From Siphonodentalium dalli (lineage: Eukaryota; Mollusca; Scaphopoda; Gadilida; Siphonodentaliidae), in assembly GCA_032622095.1 (NCBI GenBank), contig CP136068.1, positions 55,636,025 to 55,700,024 on the forward strand: 64,000 nt of DNA, written 5' to 3'. The notes beneath the pieces are model-generated. The model was not told the DNA's origin and made no database searches. It worked only from the letters and a program-made list of their open reading frames with translations. Shown in pieces: positions 48,362-59,310 of the stretch. A program made the position numbers and the translations under genes. The stretch's first letter is position 1; each line of letters starts with the position of its first letter.

Positions 48362-48760
48362 CATTTTAAGAGGGAATTTTTGCGAGAAAATTATTTTCTG
48401 AAGTGATCAAAGGCCAATTTTATCTATAAAAAAAGAGTCCTTCGCTCAAATGGAGCCCGCTTGCAATCGGCAAATGTGTATGTACAATTTATACTGACGT
48501 TTATTGCTGTTTTATGGTGTTGTTTTGATTCTTCTGTAGTATTTATGTTCTAAAAATAGAATTTTTCCGCGAAAGCAACTTCCGATTATATGTTTGTACG
48601 GTTTAGCCACTGTGATTTTGTCAGGTATTGTTGTGTCCAGATCGAAGAAGAACAGTAACTCCATTATTACTGACGTCATGTTTCATTGTGATATATACAT
48701 CCTGGTATGCTAATAAGCAGCACTCCTCTCTACACAAGTATAATTCAAGTATTGGGGTTT
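48362..48760. other. Unassigned DNA after a LINE tail
   Basis: Nothing recognised. Confidence 0.5.
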
Positions 48761-48764
48761 ATTA

Positions 48765-49165
48765 CGTACAATGAAATGGATGTATACTGTCAGGCTGCTC
48801 TGGCCATGTCGGTGAAGCTATATGGGGAAATCTGGCAGAACAACACATTTCGGGTTTCACGCGATGCGAGTTATTTAGGAAATAAATTTATCACCTATCT
48901 TTACGTCCATTGCAATGGGTGTATACTGCTAGGCTGATCTGGCCATGCCAATGGAGCTATGGGGTATTTCGCAGAACAACACTTTTCGTTTATAGGAAAT
49001 ATGTTTACCGCTTATCTCGATTCCGCCATGTTTTACGCCCAATGCAATGGGTGTATATATAGGGCCAGACTGATCTGGCCATGTCAATGGAGCTATGTGA
49101 TATCTCGCAGAACAACACATTTCGGGTTTCACGCGATGCGAGTTATTTTATGATGTGAGTTGCCA
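48765..49165. repeat. Tandem repeat of about 138 bp, 3 copies, dispersed family
   Basis: CTGnTCTGGCCATGnCnnTG lies at about 48796, 48936 and 49072. AGAACAACACnTTTCG and CACGCGATGCGAGTTATTT recur in order in the first and third units; the second unit lacks the latter. CTCGATnCCGCCATGTTT follows at 49017 and 49173. Related units lie at 13086-13270. Confidence 0.88.
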
Positions 49166-49338
49166 ATCTCGATGCCGCCATGTTTGTGACGTATTTGTGC
49201 CCCGCAAGCTTTCCCGGCGTCGCTATCTTTGTCGATGCGCGATGCGGCGTCTCTGTTGGATCTTATTTGACCCTGTGAGAACAATGGTCCCTGCTGACCA
49301 TAATTTGATGGTTATTTTAAAATTGCATCTACAGTACA

Positions 49339-49354
49339 AGGGGGGGGGGGGGGG
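49339..49354. repeat. G homopolymer run
   Basis: A run of about 15 G within otherwise unassigned sequence (49166-49500). Confidence 0.9.
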
Positions 49355-49509
49355 TTCAGACAGGAACATAATAATAACTACAATATAATAATAAATAATT
49401 ATGTTGAGATGCCTTTTTATTTCAAGCCTATATATGCATGGTAGTAAAATGTACGATTGTCTGTTTCCAAAGCATGTGCTGGATATAGTTCTCTTAAAGA
49501 CTGCAGGAA

Positions 49510-50070
49510 TGGGCCGATAAGTATTAGTTCATGTCATGAATTTCTATTTCATGTAGATATTATATTCCACCCGTTTAAAATATGTGAACTTTTTGATGTT
49601 CTGACTGGAAACTTTATAGCATTCAACACAAAGCAGGGAATATATTTCTTTTTTGTACTTGTTCCGTAATAATCTATTATACAGTAGGGGGCCATGGTAC
49701 CAACTCCAGATTGCTTGATTTTTTGCCACGTTTGTGAGTCGATATCGCAATAAACATTGAGTTGATTACCCGGATGAAATTCCACGTTTTTAGGGATGCA
49801 AACCAGACTTGGCACAACAAATTGGCCTATTCTATTTCAAGCATGCAATCTCGAGCTGGAAGCCTGTGGAGCCTACACTTACTGTGGAATACCGGTACAT
49901 AATTATTAACTAAGGAACAATTATTACCTAAGAAATATATTATTGCTGCAATATTTCTGTCAATGTTAAAAAACTTCCCTGTCTGAACATGAACAAGATC
50001 CCATGATTCGAACTGGTGCATTGTGATCTCTACAGACGTAGCCATGCAGTTTAGAGATTCATGACATGCA
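49510..50070. mobile_element. Foldback element 2, same family as 39340-39870
   Basis: The left arm (about 49525-49690) has TCATGAATTTCTATTTCATG, ATATTCCACCCGTTTAAA and GGAATATATTTCTTTTTTGT. The reverse complement of the right arm (about 49895-50065) has CATGAATCTCTAAACTGCAT, GTAGAGATCACAATGCACCA and AATATATTTCTTAGGTAA. The arms are more diverged from each other than in element 1. The minus frame 50078-49827 (83 codons) and the plus frame 49457-49669 lie in the arms. They share short peptide resemblance with the frame at 39216-39497, which simply reflects the DNA similarity unless the family once encoded protein. Confidence 0.65.
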
Positions 50071-50740
50071 ATGATCAAGCCACAATATATAACCTCCCTG
50101 GTATATAATATATTCCCATTTTATTACCCCTGTTCCACCCCTCTTCAGATACTCGATCACTCCGATTGTTTCAAGTATGTAAATATAATTATAGCATGGG
50201 GCCTGATAACCATGCCGATATTAAAGTTCCTGCCACATATTAACCGAGCCATATACCATACCTGGATATACCAGAGAGGTAGCATGTATAGCCTTCTAAT
50301 GTGCCACCTGCATACATTTTTGTGCCACGTGAGTTAAGCTACGTTCGTTGGTAATAGCAACCCATGTTAAAACTAAAATGTACACATTTCTGCTTTCGAA
50401 TTGAAATAGGAATATACCATCACCTATATGGAATACGGGTGCGACTGAGATCTATATGGGTGCGACTGACTCGGACTGAGACCTATATGGGTCATTATAT
50501 AATTATTAGCTGAAACAGGCCCATTTGTTCGTTATGGGTGTGCGCTTCGCGCATATTTTTACATTAGACATAAGTGGCCCTTTGTGAGCTTCGCGCACAT
50601 TTTGATCATTTAAACAGTTTGATTAAACAAAAAAATATTAATAGTTTTTTGTTTTCAATTATTTTTTTGTTTTCAATTAATTTTTTTTTGTCCTTGTAAC
50701 AAACATTTTTTATCTAAAAAAAAATTATTATATTTTTTTA
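50071..50740. other. Unassigned DNA
   Basis: GTGCGACTGA(C/G) words are repeated near 50440-50475, and GCTTCGCGCA occurs twice (50550 and 50588). T-rich tracts lie at 50640-50740. No gene recognised. Confidence 0.5.
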
Positions 50741-50744
50741 AATC

Positions 50745-51290
50745 ATAATTTTGATAAACGCCATTATAAACTCCGCTATGGTAGCCCGAGTCACCACACC
50801 AAATTTGGTTGAAATCGATATTGGGGTCTGGGAGAAAAATCCGAACAGACAGACCGACAAACATATCCTACTTTTAGCTAGAGAGTCAGTGTCCACGTTC
50901 TTCCGATCGTGTCCTCTGAGCGTATATAATGACCTAATTTGTCAACAAGTATTCGGCTGTCACATTAAAATAAAATCTCAGGTGGCTGTGGTGAAATTTG
51001 TCTGGGAATTTACCCAAAGGAGAAAGAATCACTATATATTATGTATTGAACCGTACGGAGATAACTTTGTGGATTTGTGGAGGAATTGCTACATTTCTTT
51101 GGAACGTTAAATTTTAACCAGCAATCAGAAGGTCTACGATTGAATAGGTATAGCGTTGCGCTCAAAAGTGTTCTAAGAATGGGGAAATTTCAACCATACA
51201 CCTCCAAGGTCAAACAGTTTTTTCAACGGGAGCTGTGTGCATGGGTGTCAAATATTATCGAAAATCTGAAAATGTCGGTCTAGAACCTCA
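50745..51290 (+). other. Dispersed repeat end plus unrecognised open frames
   Basis: The left part has ACCACACCAAATTTGGTTGA and GAACAGACAGACCGACAAAC, a dispersed-repeat signature. From 50885 two plus frames follow one another (to 51110 and 51077-51283). They have varied composition (for example VVKFVWEFTQRRKNHYILCI and NRYSVALKSVLRMGKFQPYT) and together could be one broken coding sequence. I do not recognise it. Confidence 0.3.
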
Positions 51291-51477
51291 AAACAAAAAA
51301 ATAGATAATTAATATCAGTATGCAAATTATATCAACATATTTTCCAGTCTGGTGTGTATCGGATGTATCTTTTCGGAAAACACAACGTCTGAGCTATGTA
51401 TAAAACTATCAAGCGTTAAAACCCAGCTCCTTTGTTCTACTTCGACCTTCTATTTCTCCGAATGGGCACTAATTTAT

Positions 51478-51645
51478 ACCATGCTTTATACCACAAGTCG
51501 ACATTCGTAATCTAGAACGCTTATGATGTATACCACATGTCAACATTCGGAACCTTGAGCGTTTATGATGTATATCACAAGTCGACATTCGTAACGTTTA
51601 TGATGTATATCACAAGTAGAAATTCGTAACCTAGAGCGCCTATGT
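51478..51645. repeat. Tandem repeat of about 35-45 bp, 4 copies
   Basis: TATGATGTATAnCACAAGTC and GACATTCGTAACCTAGAGCG recur in diverged form. The third copy lacks the CTAGAGC part. Confidence 0.85.
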
Positions 51646-51684
51646 CCCCAAATGTATGCACAGTGAGCTCCACAAGGAGGCCTT

Positions 51685-52545
51685 GGATGTGAAGTCTGGG
51701 GTTATCAGCACGTCGCAGATTTAGAAAAGATCCAATGAAAATTTCCAAAATATGTTTTAGGGTTAAAACCAAGCACACCAAGTGTGATGGTATACGGAGA
51801 AACAGGGGTATATCCTTTAAGTATTGACATAAAATGTAGAATGTTAACATACTGGGCTAATGTGGTTATGTCAGACAAACAAAAAATTAACAAACTGCTG
51901 TATAATTATTTACTCCAAAAGTCTGAGAGTGGAACATACACTCATCCCTGGATCGATTACATCCAGACGTCACTAAGAGAATTGGAACTGCCCGATATCT
52001 GGACAAACCAGTTTATACACGAAATTAACCCTATATACGTCGGTTAAAAATATCACACGACAAACTCTGGAAAATAAATTTCAAAACCAGTGGAGATACG
52101 AGATTAACTCCATGAATAAATGTCGAAATTATCGGATCATAAAATATAAATTCACACAAGAAAAGTATTTATCCGATCTCCATCAAAAGCAAGCAGTTAT
52201 TTTAGCTAAATTCAGATGTTCAAACCATCACCTCCCAGTAGAAACTGGATCATGGTACAACATTGATTACCAAATGAGAAAATGCACGCTGTGTGATAAG
52301 AGCGAAATAGGGAACGAATATCACTAAATAATGGACTGTAACAAATTGAACTCACTCCGAAGACGATTTTTACCCTTACACTTGACAGAACAATTTGTTT
52401 TCCATAATTTCATAAATATAATGAACCCAAAAAACAATGTATGTTTCTATAAGCTATGCGGATTCATCAAAAATCATATTATTTTTGGATCACCGCTGAC
52501 CCTATCAACCCCACCATCACATTCGCACATTATGTGCGTATAGCA
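51685..52545 (+). pseudogene. LINE 3' fragment, same clade as 12.4 and 56.6 kb
   Basis: The plus strand reads GCEVWGYQHVADLEKIQ, a stop, then KPSTPSVMVYGETGVYPLSI (open frame 51784-52047), RELELPDIWTNQ, then a frame change. Next come ILAKFRCSNHHLPVETGSWY and a zinc-binding CTLCDKSEIGNEYH, a stop, then MDCNKLNSLRRRFLP and FYKLCGFIKNH. Every block has its counterpart in the C-terminal third of the protein at 56614-59310 (for example MLYGESGRLPIEYTVN). The RT catalytic core is absent. Two stops and one frameshift show it is old. Confidence 0.92.
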
Positions 52546-53190
52546 TACGTTGTTATCATACCCATTTTTGTTGTTGTCGACTTTGATAATTACGCCAATG
52601 ACATATCATGTACTGTGTAATTATAAATATGTCTCTTGTGTCATATAATGTGATTTGAGTGAATAAAACATTGAACATCTAACCAGTGTCAGAACAAACT
52701 ATTAACAAGAAAAGAAGATGCATGCATCAGATCGCCCATGACTTATTTTACAAAACAATAGCCACATACATTGGGGAAATGTTATAAAGTTAATATTAGA
52801 AATTCAAATATACGCATCTATCAGAACGAGATATCTGGTGTACTCACGACCAAGCACACGATGCTTACATGGCCAAATTACCCCTAGATATGAAGATTGA
52901 TCGTGTATGTACAATTTGATAATTACATGCTCATAAATATGGGCTATATGATTTGTCGATCGATAGATTCAAATCGTGACATCTAATATGCAGACGGACA
53001 GATGCGGGCTGTAACGTAATCCAAAGACTTTAATGACGCAAAGAGTATAAAATCCAAGACGGAATCTGAGGTTCATGTTTCCGGAATTCGGAAAAGAAAC
53101 GTTAGCTTATCAAGTTGTCACCACAAATATACATATGCAATTTGGGATATATCAAATAGAAGATGCTGCCTATATAATCAAATGCAATAA
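52546..53190. other. Unassigned DNA
   Basis: It contains the GATGCATGCATCAGATCGCC block shared with 42.95 kb (about 52718-52745). No gene recognised. Confidence 0.5.
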
Positions 53191-53194
53191 AAGT

Positions 53195-54360
53195 ATGCAC
53201 ATGAAATAAAAGATATTGCCTATATAATCAAATGCAAAAAAAAGTGTGTATATCCAACCCCTCGTGCCACGCCGCTGTGACCAGCCATGAGAACATACAC
53301 ATGACATATTCTAACCGACCGGATAATGTTGCAACCCTCTGTGACGATGTGATCAGCCTTGATGACATACACACGAAATAATCAAATAGACCAGACAGTG
53401 TCCAATGCAATACAAGTACGCACACCATAACCCCATGTCGCCACGTCTCTACATGGGACATATTGTGACAATTGAAAACATGCACATCAAATGTTCAAGC
53501 AGACATGGTCCCATGCAATAAATGTGCGTACACGCCAATCCCATGTCGTCGCATCCCTACATGTAACCAGTCGTGAGAACGTGCACATTAAAATGTCTAA
53601 CAGACCAGACAGTGTCACAATCAATATTAGAAAAAAGTACATACTGCACCCAACCACCTGTCTCCGCGTCCCTACATGTTATGACCAGACGTGAAAACAT
53701 GCACATGAAATAAAAGATATTGCCTATATAATCAAATGCAATAAAAGTATGTATACACAACCCCATGTACCACGCCCGCTGTGACCAGCCATGAGAATAT
53801 ACACATGAAATGTTCGAACCGACCGGACAGTGTTGCATGCAATATAAGTATACGTACACCCCAACCCCATGTGCCACCCCTCTGTGACGATGTGATCATC
53901 ATTGATGACATACACACGAAATAATCAAATAGACCAGACAGTCTCCCATGTAATACAAGTGCGCACACCCTAACCGCATGTCGCCACGTCTGTACACGGG
54001 ACATATTGTGACATGTGAAAACACGCACATGAAATGTTCAAACAGACATGGTCCCATGCAATATAAGTGCGTATACGTCAATCCCACGTCGCTGCGTCCC
54101 TACATCTAACAAGTCGTGAGAACATGCACATGAAATTGTCAAACAGGTCCGACAGTGTCACAATCAATATTAGAAAAACAGTACATACGTGCACCCCAAT
54201 CGCCGCCTCTCTACATGTGATGACCAGACGTGAAAACATGCGTAGAAATTTTCAATTAAACCCGATAGTGTCCCATACAATATAAGTACTTACACCCCAA
54301 CCCCTTTCACTGCGTCCCTACTTGTGACCCACCGTGAACACACGCACATGGTATTGAGTT
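53195..54360. repeat. Higher-order tandem repeat: two blocks of about 540 bp, each of about five diverged ~105-bp units
   Basis: The basic unit has ACCCCAACCCCATGTCGCCA, CGTCCCTACATGTGACCAG, GTGAGAACATGCACATGAAA and CAAACAGACCAGACAGTGTC. Landmarks repeat once per block: AATCAAATAGACCAGACAGT at 53381 and 53923 (542 bp), TCACAATCAATATTAG at 53615 and 54158 (543 bp), and GATATTGCCTATATAATCAA at 53212 and 53716. Open frames such as 53877-53557 are repeat translations. Confidence 0.9.
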
Positions 54361-54612
54361 TGTTTTAATTCACATTTTTATAAACCTATTTACTTTACTA
54401 AAGGTCAGTAATAATATTAACTATTTTACTTTTAATTAACTATTTGCTTCTTCTCATCGTAAATACGCCACTACAAAGTTTCCGTCCATGTATAAAATAT
54501 CGTATCAATTTTTAATTCATTTCACGTAACAAACTTCATTTAAAATACTCAATAAGACTGTGGTTACCAAGAACAAGTATAAAACTAATAACTGCACATT
54601 ACCTCTTTTAAG

Positions 54613-54779
<167 letters not shown>

Positions 54780-55144
54780 TCTATTATATATTTTGGAAGA
54801 TCAGGGTGTGTGTGAGGGTGTGTCTGTCTGTGTGTGTGATCGCGATGAACTCGAACTCGAAAACGGCCGAGCCGATTTCGATGAAACTTGGTATGTGGGG
54901 GTATTTTCGGCCAGGGACTGGCATAGGCATATTAATTTGTCCGTGCGACGTGACCTTGACCTTGAAATCGGGTCATTTCAAGGTCAAACGCCCGAATATC
55001 ACGGGATTTCGATGAAACTTGGTATGTGGGGGTACTTTCGGCCGGGGAGTGGCATAGTCCTGTTAATTTGCCCGTGCGACGTGACCTTGATCTTGAAATC
55101 GGGTCATTTCACGGTCAAACGCCCGAATATCACGGGATTTCGAT
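54780..55144 (+). mobile_element. 5' part of a Helitron-like repeat with a 131-bp internal duplication
   Basis: The start TCTATTATATATTTTGGA resembles the start of the unit at 43391 (TCTACTATATAATTTGAG). It is followed by a GT-rich stretch and then GATTTCGATGAAACTTGGTA at 54874 and 55005, and GATTTCGATG at 55136: an exact 131-bp period, two full copies. The first copy contains TTGACCTTGAAA and TTTCAAGGTCAA (54956-54967, 54976-54987), a perfect 12-bp inverted repeat with an eight-base loop. The second has one changed base in each arm. The repeat stops where LINE-like coding sequence begins, at about 55145. Confidence 0.65.
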
Positions 55145-55339
55145 GGGATCGAATTTTAAATTTACCAAACAATGTCGGATTTCTAACAAATATATCAACG
55201 TCTTTAAATGGGCACGCTGAGTGCACCCAATTCATAGGAGAAAGTGATGAAATATACATACCGAAAACAAGAACTTGTCTTGACACAGTCCCAATTTCAG
55301 ATGTATTGAAACATACTAGAGAATTGATTGATAGTGATA

Positions 55340-55727
55340 ATTATACATGTATTGATATTGATTATGGCGATTATGATTATGATGGTGATGATGATGATAA
55401 TGATGATGATGATTACTATGTTTATTGTGATGCTGATGATGATGGTGGTGGTGATGATGATGATGATGATGACGATGATGATGATGATGGTGTTTGTGAT
55501 GATGATGTCGGTGACGATGATGGAGATGATGCCGGCCACGATGATAATGATGATGATGATGACGGTGATGATGGTGCTGATGATGATGGAGATTATGACG
55601 GCCACGATGATAATGATGATGATGATGATGACGGTGATGATGATGTTGATGATGATGATGATGATGATGATGAAGGTAGTCGTGAAAATTTGGTTGTTGA
55701 TGATGAATTATGATGATGGTAATGAAA

Positions 55728-55758
<31 letters not shown>

Positions 55759-55770
55759 CGATGATTATTA
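55340..55770. repeat. (GAT)n-type trinucleotide expansion inside the LINE leader
   Basis: Codon-like GAT, GAC, GGT and GTT triplets read as long Asp runs. In the first frame (open to 55713) they follow ordinary coding sequence. Further right, the frame that continues into the endonuclease is the +1 frame, in which the left half reads as Met runs. A length change inside the repeat therefore shifted the frame near 55700. Confidence 0.95.
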
Positions 55771-56539
55771 TTGTTATTATTATGGTGATGAGTATGATGT
55801 AGATATTGATGTTATTTATGCTGATAACCATGGATACGCTGATGTTGATGCCGATCTAGTTGTGGATAATGGTAGTGATTATGATGATGGTTTTGAAAAT
55901 AGTGATAGTGATCATGACATTAAAGTACTTGCTTTAAATGTTTGTGGGATAAGAACAAAATTGAATTACCCTGAATTCCAAGAAATGTGTCGGAATCACG
56001 ATATTCGCTGCCTGTCAGAGACAAAGACAGATGATTGTGACCAACTTGTTCTTCCGGGCTTTATTTTGCATATGAAAAATCGAACAAAACTGTCGCGTGT
56101 CAAATCTGGCGGTTTTATTATTGGCGTAAAGGCTGAACTAGAGGCACCAACGCGCATATTGCATACAAACTGTCCATATATTCATTGATTGCAAATATCT
56201 CAGCACGATATTAAAATTATTTTGGGGGCAGTCTATGTCCCCCCAGAAGGTACTAAATATTCATCAAATTCAGCAATTAGTGATCTTGATGGGGATATAT
56301 TGCAGATGAGGAAACGATATTATAAGATGTTTATAACTGGTGATTTTAATGCTCGTACGTCTCAGAATTTAGACTACATTCCCGATGAAGAAAATGATAT
56401 TGGTACATACTACAATGGTATGACTATCGAAGCAGTGCTCGAGGAGTGTGGTCTACCTCTAAAGAGACATAGTATGGACAGAGTGACTAATAATTTTGGT
56501 CGCCAATTACTGAGTGTTTGTCATAACAATAAATTATAA
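55710..56539 (+). pseudogene. LINE endonuclease domain with one internal stop
   Basis: After Asp-rich sequence, the frame reads IKVLALNVCGIRTKL, the N-terminal strand and Asn of an apurinic/apyrimidinic-type endonuclease. It continues with CLSETKTDD (the catalytic Glu block), GAVYVPPEGT and ITGDFNARTS (the D-x-N block), and ends at 56537-56539. A TGA at 56186-56188 interrupts it between CPYIH and LQISQHDIK. The final endonuclease block (ILNGRLGTDREIRTYTCRDA, then SVVDY) lies in the next frame from 56539, so a shift of one base separates it from the rest. The enzyme nicks target DNA to prime reverse transcription. As written this copy would not make it. Confidence 0.88.
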
Positions 56540-56613
56540 TTTTAAACGGACGATTAGGAACTGACCGAGAAATAAGAACTTATACTTGCCGCGACGCCTC
56601 CGTTGTAGACTAC

Positions 56614-59310
56614 ATGATTTGTTCTTTAAATGCATTGCCTCTGACCTTAGATTTCGCAGTTGCTGAGACAAATAAATTATTCTCAGATGTACACAAACGT
56701 ATCTCAACCAAAATATATGTGCATATAAATACTCCTACTGATAAACGAGAGTACAAATTTTTTAATATTTCTACCTCTAAATGGGATTCCTCCAAATCAA
56801 CTGAGTATATATGGAACATGGACCCTGTGGAAATTTCTGAACTGCGATGTTTGTTAAATAGTTGTCCCCCCTCTACCGCTAGTAATATACAAGTAAATGA
56901 AATAGTTGGCAGGATATCTCATATACTTCTTAGGTCGTCATACGACACATTTGGGCATAACATGCATTACAAAGCCAAAAAACGAAGAAAGAAAAATAAA
57001 CCTTGGTTTAACTCAATATGCCACAAAGTGCGCCAAGAATATCGTAAAGCCGTGCGATGCCATAAGCAACAGAAAAACGACAGCACACGACAAATTGTAC
57101 GCGAAATGTCTATCAAATATAAACACGCAATGGACAATGCAATAACAATGCACAGAGAAAATATCACGTTTGAAATTTCGAAACTTAAAAAAGAAAATTC
57201 GAGAAAATTTTGGTCCTTACTTAATAAACAAGATAAAAATATAACGCACAACGTAATAAAAATAGACTCATTGGAAGAAAATTTTCGAATACTAAATTCT
57301 GAGACAATTACTGGAGACTTACATATGAGCAATGAGGTAATCATTACGAACGATCATTTAAATAGACCGATAACTAGAGAAGAAGTAACGACAGCTATTA
57401 AGACTTTAAAATATAAGAAAACTCCAGGCGAAGATGGAATTCTCAATGAATATATCAAGGCATCCTCTGACACCCTCATAGATATTTATTGTAATACATT
57501 TAATTTAGTTTTTGAATCAGGTTGTGTTCCAGAGATATGGGGTATCGGAACTATCATCCCGCTTTATAAGAATAAAGGTGATAAGGGAAATCCAAAGAAT
57601 TATAGACCCATTACCCTTTTGAGCTGCTTAGGGAAACTATTTACAAAGATTTTATCAAATAGGTTATATACTTATATTGATGAAAATGAAGTTATCCGCG
57701 AGAACCAGGCAGGTTTCAGAAAAGGCTACTCCACAACTGATAACATGTTTGTTTTACACTTATTATCGGAAATCACAAAGGCATTCAATAGGAATTTGTA
57801 TTGCGCTTTTATAGACTTCGAGAAAGCATTCGACAAGGTATGGAGACAAGCACTTTGGTACAAACTTTCGAATATTAACATAAATGGTAAATTGCTCACA
57901 ATTATAAAAAACATGTACACTAACATTAAGTTGAAAGTTAGATTGGGCGATAAAATATCCGATTGTTTCCCATACTTATATGGGGTAAGACAAGGTGTAC
58001 ACCTATCACCCCTGTTATTCTCGCTTTATCTGAACGATCTGGAAGATTTTCTCAAGTCAGAAGGTGGTGGAGGACTAATTAAAATGTCAAGAGATATTGA
58101 TACTCACTTGAAGATGTACGTCAAATTATTCATTATTTTATACGCAGACGACACCGTTCTCATGACTGAAACGCCATTAAAATTTCAGAAGGCACTGAAC
58201 AGTTTTCACAGGTATTGTAAGAAATGGAAATTGCATGTCAATATTGAGAAAACTAAAATAATGTTGATATCCAAAAAAAGCTTGCCAAAGAATAGAACTT
58301 TTTTATATAACGGTAAAGAAATTGAAGTAGTAAAGAATGTTAACTATCTTGGTATTATACATACTAAATCAGGTTCATACAGTACTGCAAAGAAGACTCT
58401 GGCAAATAAAGCAACTAAAGCAATGTATTCTATCATCTCTAAGTCGAGAATTCACTGTTTATCAGTTAAAAACATGTTCGATTTGTTTGATGCACAAGTT
58501 TTACCGATTATGTTGTACTGTTGTGAAGTATGGGGGTCAGGAAATAATGAGATTTTTGAAAATATCCATAGAAAAATTCTGAAACATGTTCTCCACCTTA
58601 AATCATCTACCCCAAATTATATGTTATATGGTGAGAGCGGCAGATTGCCAATAGAGTACACAGTCAACCTGCGTATTGTGAAATACTGGATGAAAGTTAT
58701 GAATATGAAACAAGGTCGATTTTGTAAGATTTTTTATCAATTGGCCCTTAAGGTTTGTGAAGCTGTGCCCGTAAAGTTCAAATGGATAGAGAAAGTGAAA
58801 GATATTCTAACAAAATCTGGGCAGATTCATTTGTTAAATGTGGGATATATTACATGCTCAGAAGAAATTGCACTTTATTTTAAACGTAGTCCGAATAGTC
58901 AATTCCGTGGCATCTGGTTATCGAACATTGAAAACTCTAGTCGAGGCAGTACTTATAAAATATTCAAACATGATATACAATACTTGGACCATTTGAATAC
59001 TAGGAACGTAATAACTCTTTGTCAATTTCGTACTTGTAATCATCGCTTGTCAATAGAGAACGGTCGATGGAATGACACCAACATATTCCATGGACTATGT
59101 CCGCTGTGCACTAAAAGACACATTGGAGATGAACTACACTATTTATTAGAATGTGAATGTTTATGTGAGGCCAGACATCGCCTCTTGCCTAGCAAATATA
59201 CCAGCATAGAACATGCAACTATTGATATTTTAGACGACATTCTGAATTTGGAAGATGTGGATTGCCTGCGCAGACTATGTTCATTCATACGACTGATAAA
59301 TCTTAAGTGA
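56614..59310 (+). CDS. LINE reverse transcriptase protein, 898-codon open frame
   Basis: The frame is open from about 56533. The ATG at 56614 lies within the end of the endonuclease region and is unlikely to be the native start. Reverse transcriptase motifs are in order: IIPLYKNKGDKGNPKNYRPI (about 57557-57616), QAGFRKGYSTTDN, motif A FIDFEKAFDKVWR with its Asp at about residue 401, LSPLLFSLYLNDL (motif B region, here preceded by VRQGVH), and YADD at 58141-58152 (residues 510-513). An accessory region GCEVWG-like CCEVWGSGN, LRIVKYWMKVMN and CQFRTCNHRLSIENGRW follows. A CPLCTKRHIGDELHYLLECE zinc-binding motif precedes the stop. Motif spacing is complete and the frame has no stops over 2.7 kb, so decay is recent. 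The fragments at 12.4 and 51.7 kb are related. Confidence 0.93.
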   Translation: MICSLNALPLTLDFAVAETNKLFSDVHKRISTKIYVHINTPTDKREYKFFNISTSKWDSSKSTEYIWNMDPVEISELRCLLNSCPPSTASNIQVNEIVGRISHILLRSSYDTFGHNMHYKAKKRRKKNKPWFNSICHKVRQEYRKAVRCHKQQKNDSTRQIVREMSIKYKHAMDNAITMHRENITFEISKLKKENSRKFWSLLNKQDKNITHNVIKIDSLEENFRILNSETITGDLHMSNEVIITNDHLNRPITREEVTTAIKTLKYKKTPGEDGILNEYIKASSDTLIDIYCNTFNLVFESGCVPEIWGIGTIIPLYKNKGDKGNPKNYRPITLLSCLGKLFTKILSNRLYTYIDENEVIRENQAGFRKGYSTTDNMFVLHLLSEITKAFNRNLYCAFIDFEKAFDKVWRQALWYKLSNININGKLLTIIKNMYTNIKLKVRLGDKISDCFPYLYGVRQGVHLSPLLFSLYLNDLEDFLKSEGGGGLIKMSRDIDTHLKMYVKLFIILYADDTVLMTETPLKFQKALNSFHRYCKKWKLHVNIEKTKIMLISKKSLPKNRTFLYNGKEIEVVKNVNYLGIIHTKSGSYSTAKKTLANKATKAMYSIISKSRIHCLSVKNMFDLFDAQVLPIMLYCCEVWGSGNNEIFENIHRKILKHVLHLKSSTPNYMLYGESGRLPIEYTVNLRIVKYWMKVMNMKQGRFCKIFYQLALKVCEAVPVKFKWIEKVKDILTKSGQIHLLNVGYITCSEEIALYFKRSPNSQFRGIWLSNIENSSRGSTYKIFKHDIQYLDHLNTRNVITLCQFRTCNHRLSIENGRWNDTNIFHGLCPLCTKRHIGDELHYLLECECLCEARHRLLPSKYTSIEHATIDILDDILNLEDVDCLRRLCSFIRLINLK

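Noticed and set aside
55316-55831. Poly-His, poly-Ile, poly-Met and poly-Asp proteins
   Set aside because: All are the six-frame translation of a GAT-type trinucleotide repeat. Only the acidic frame joined to LINE coding sequence was kept as part of the element.
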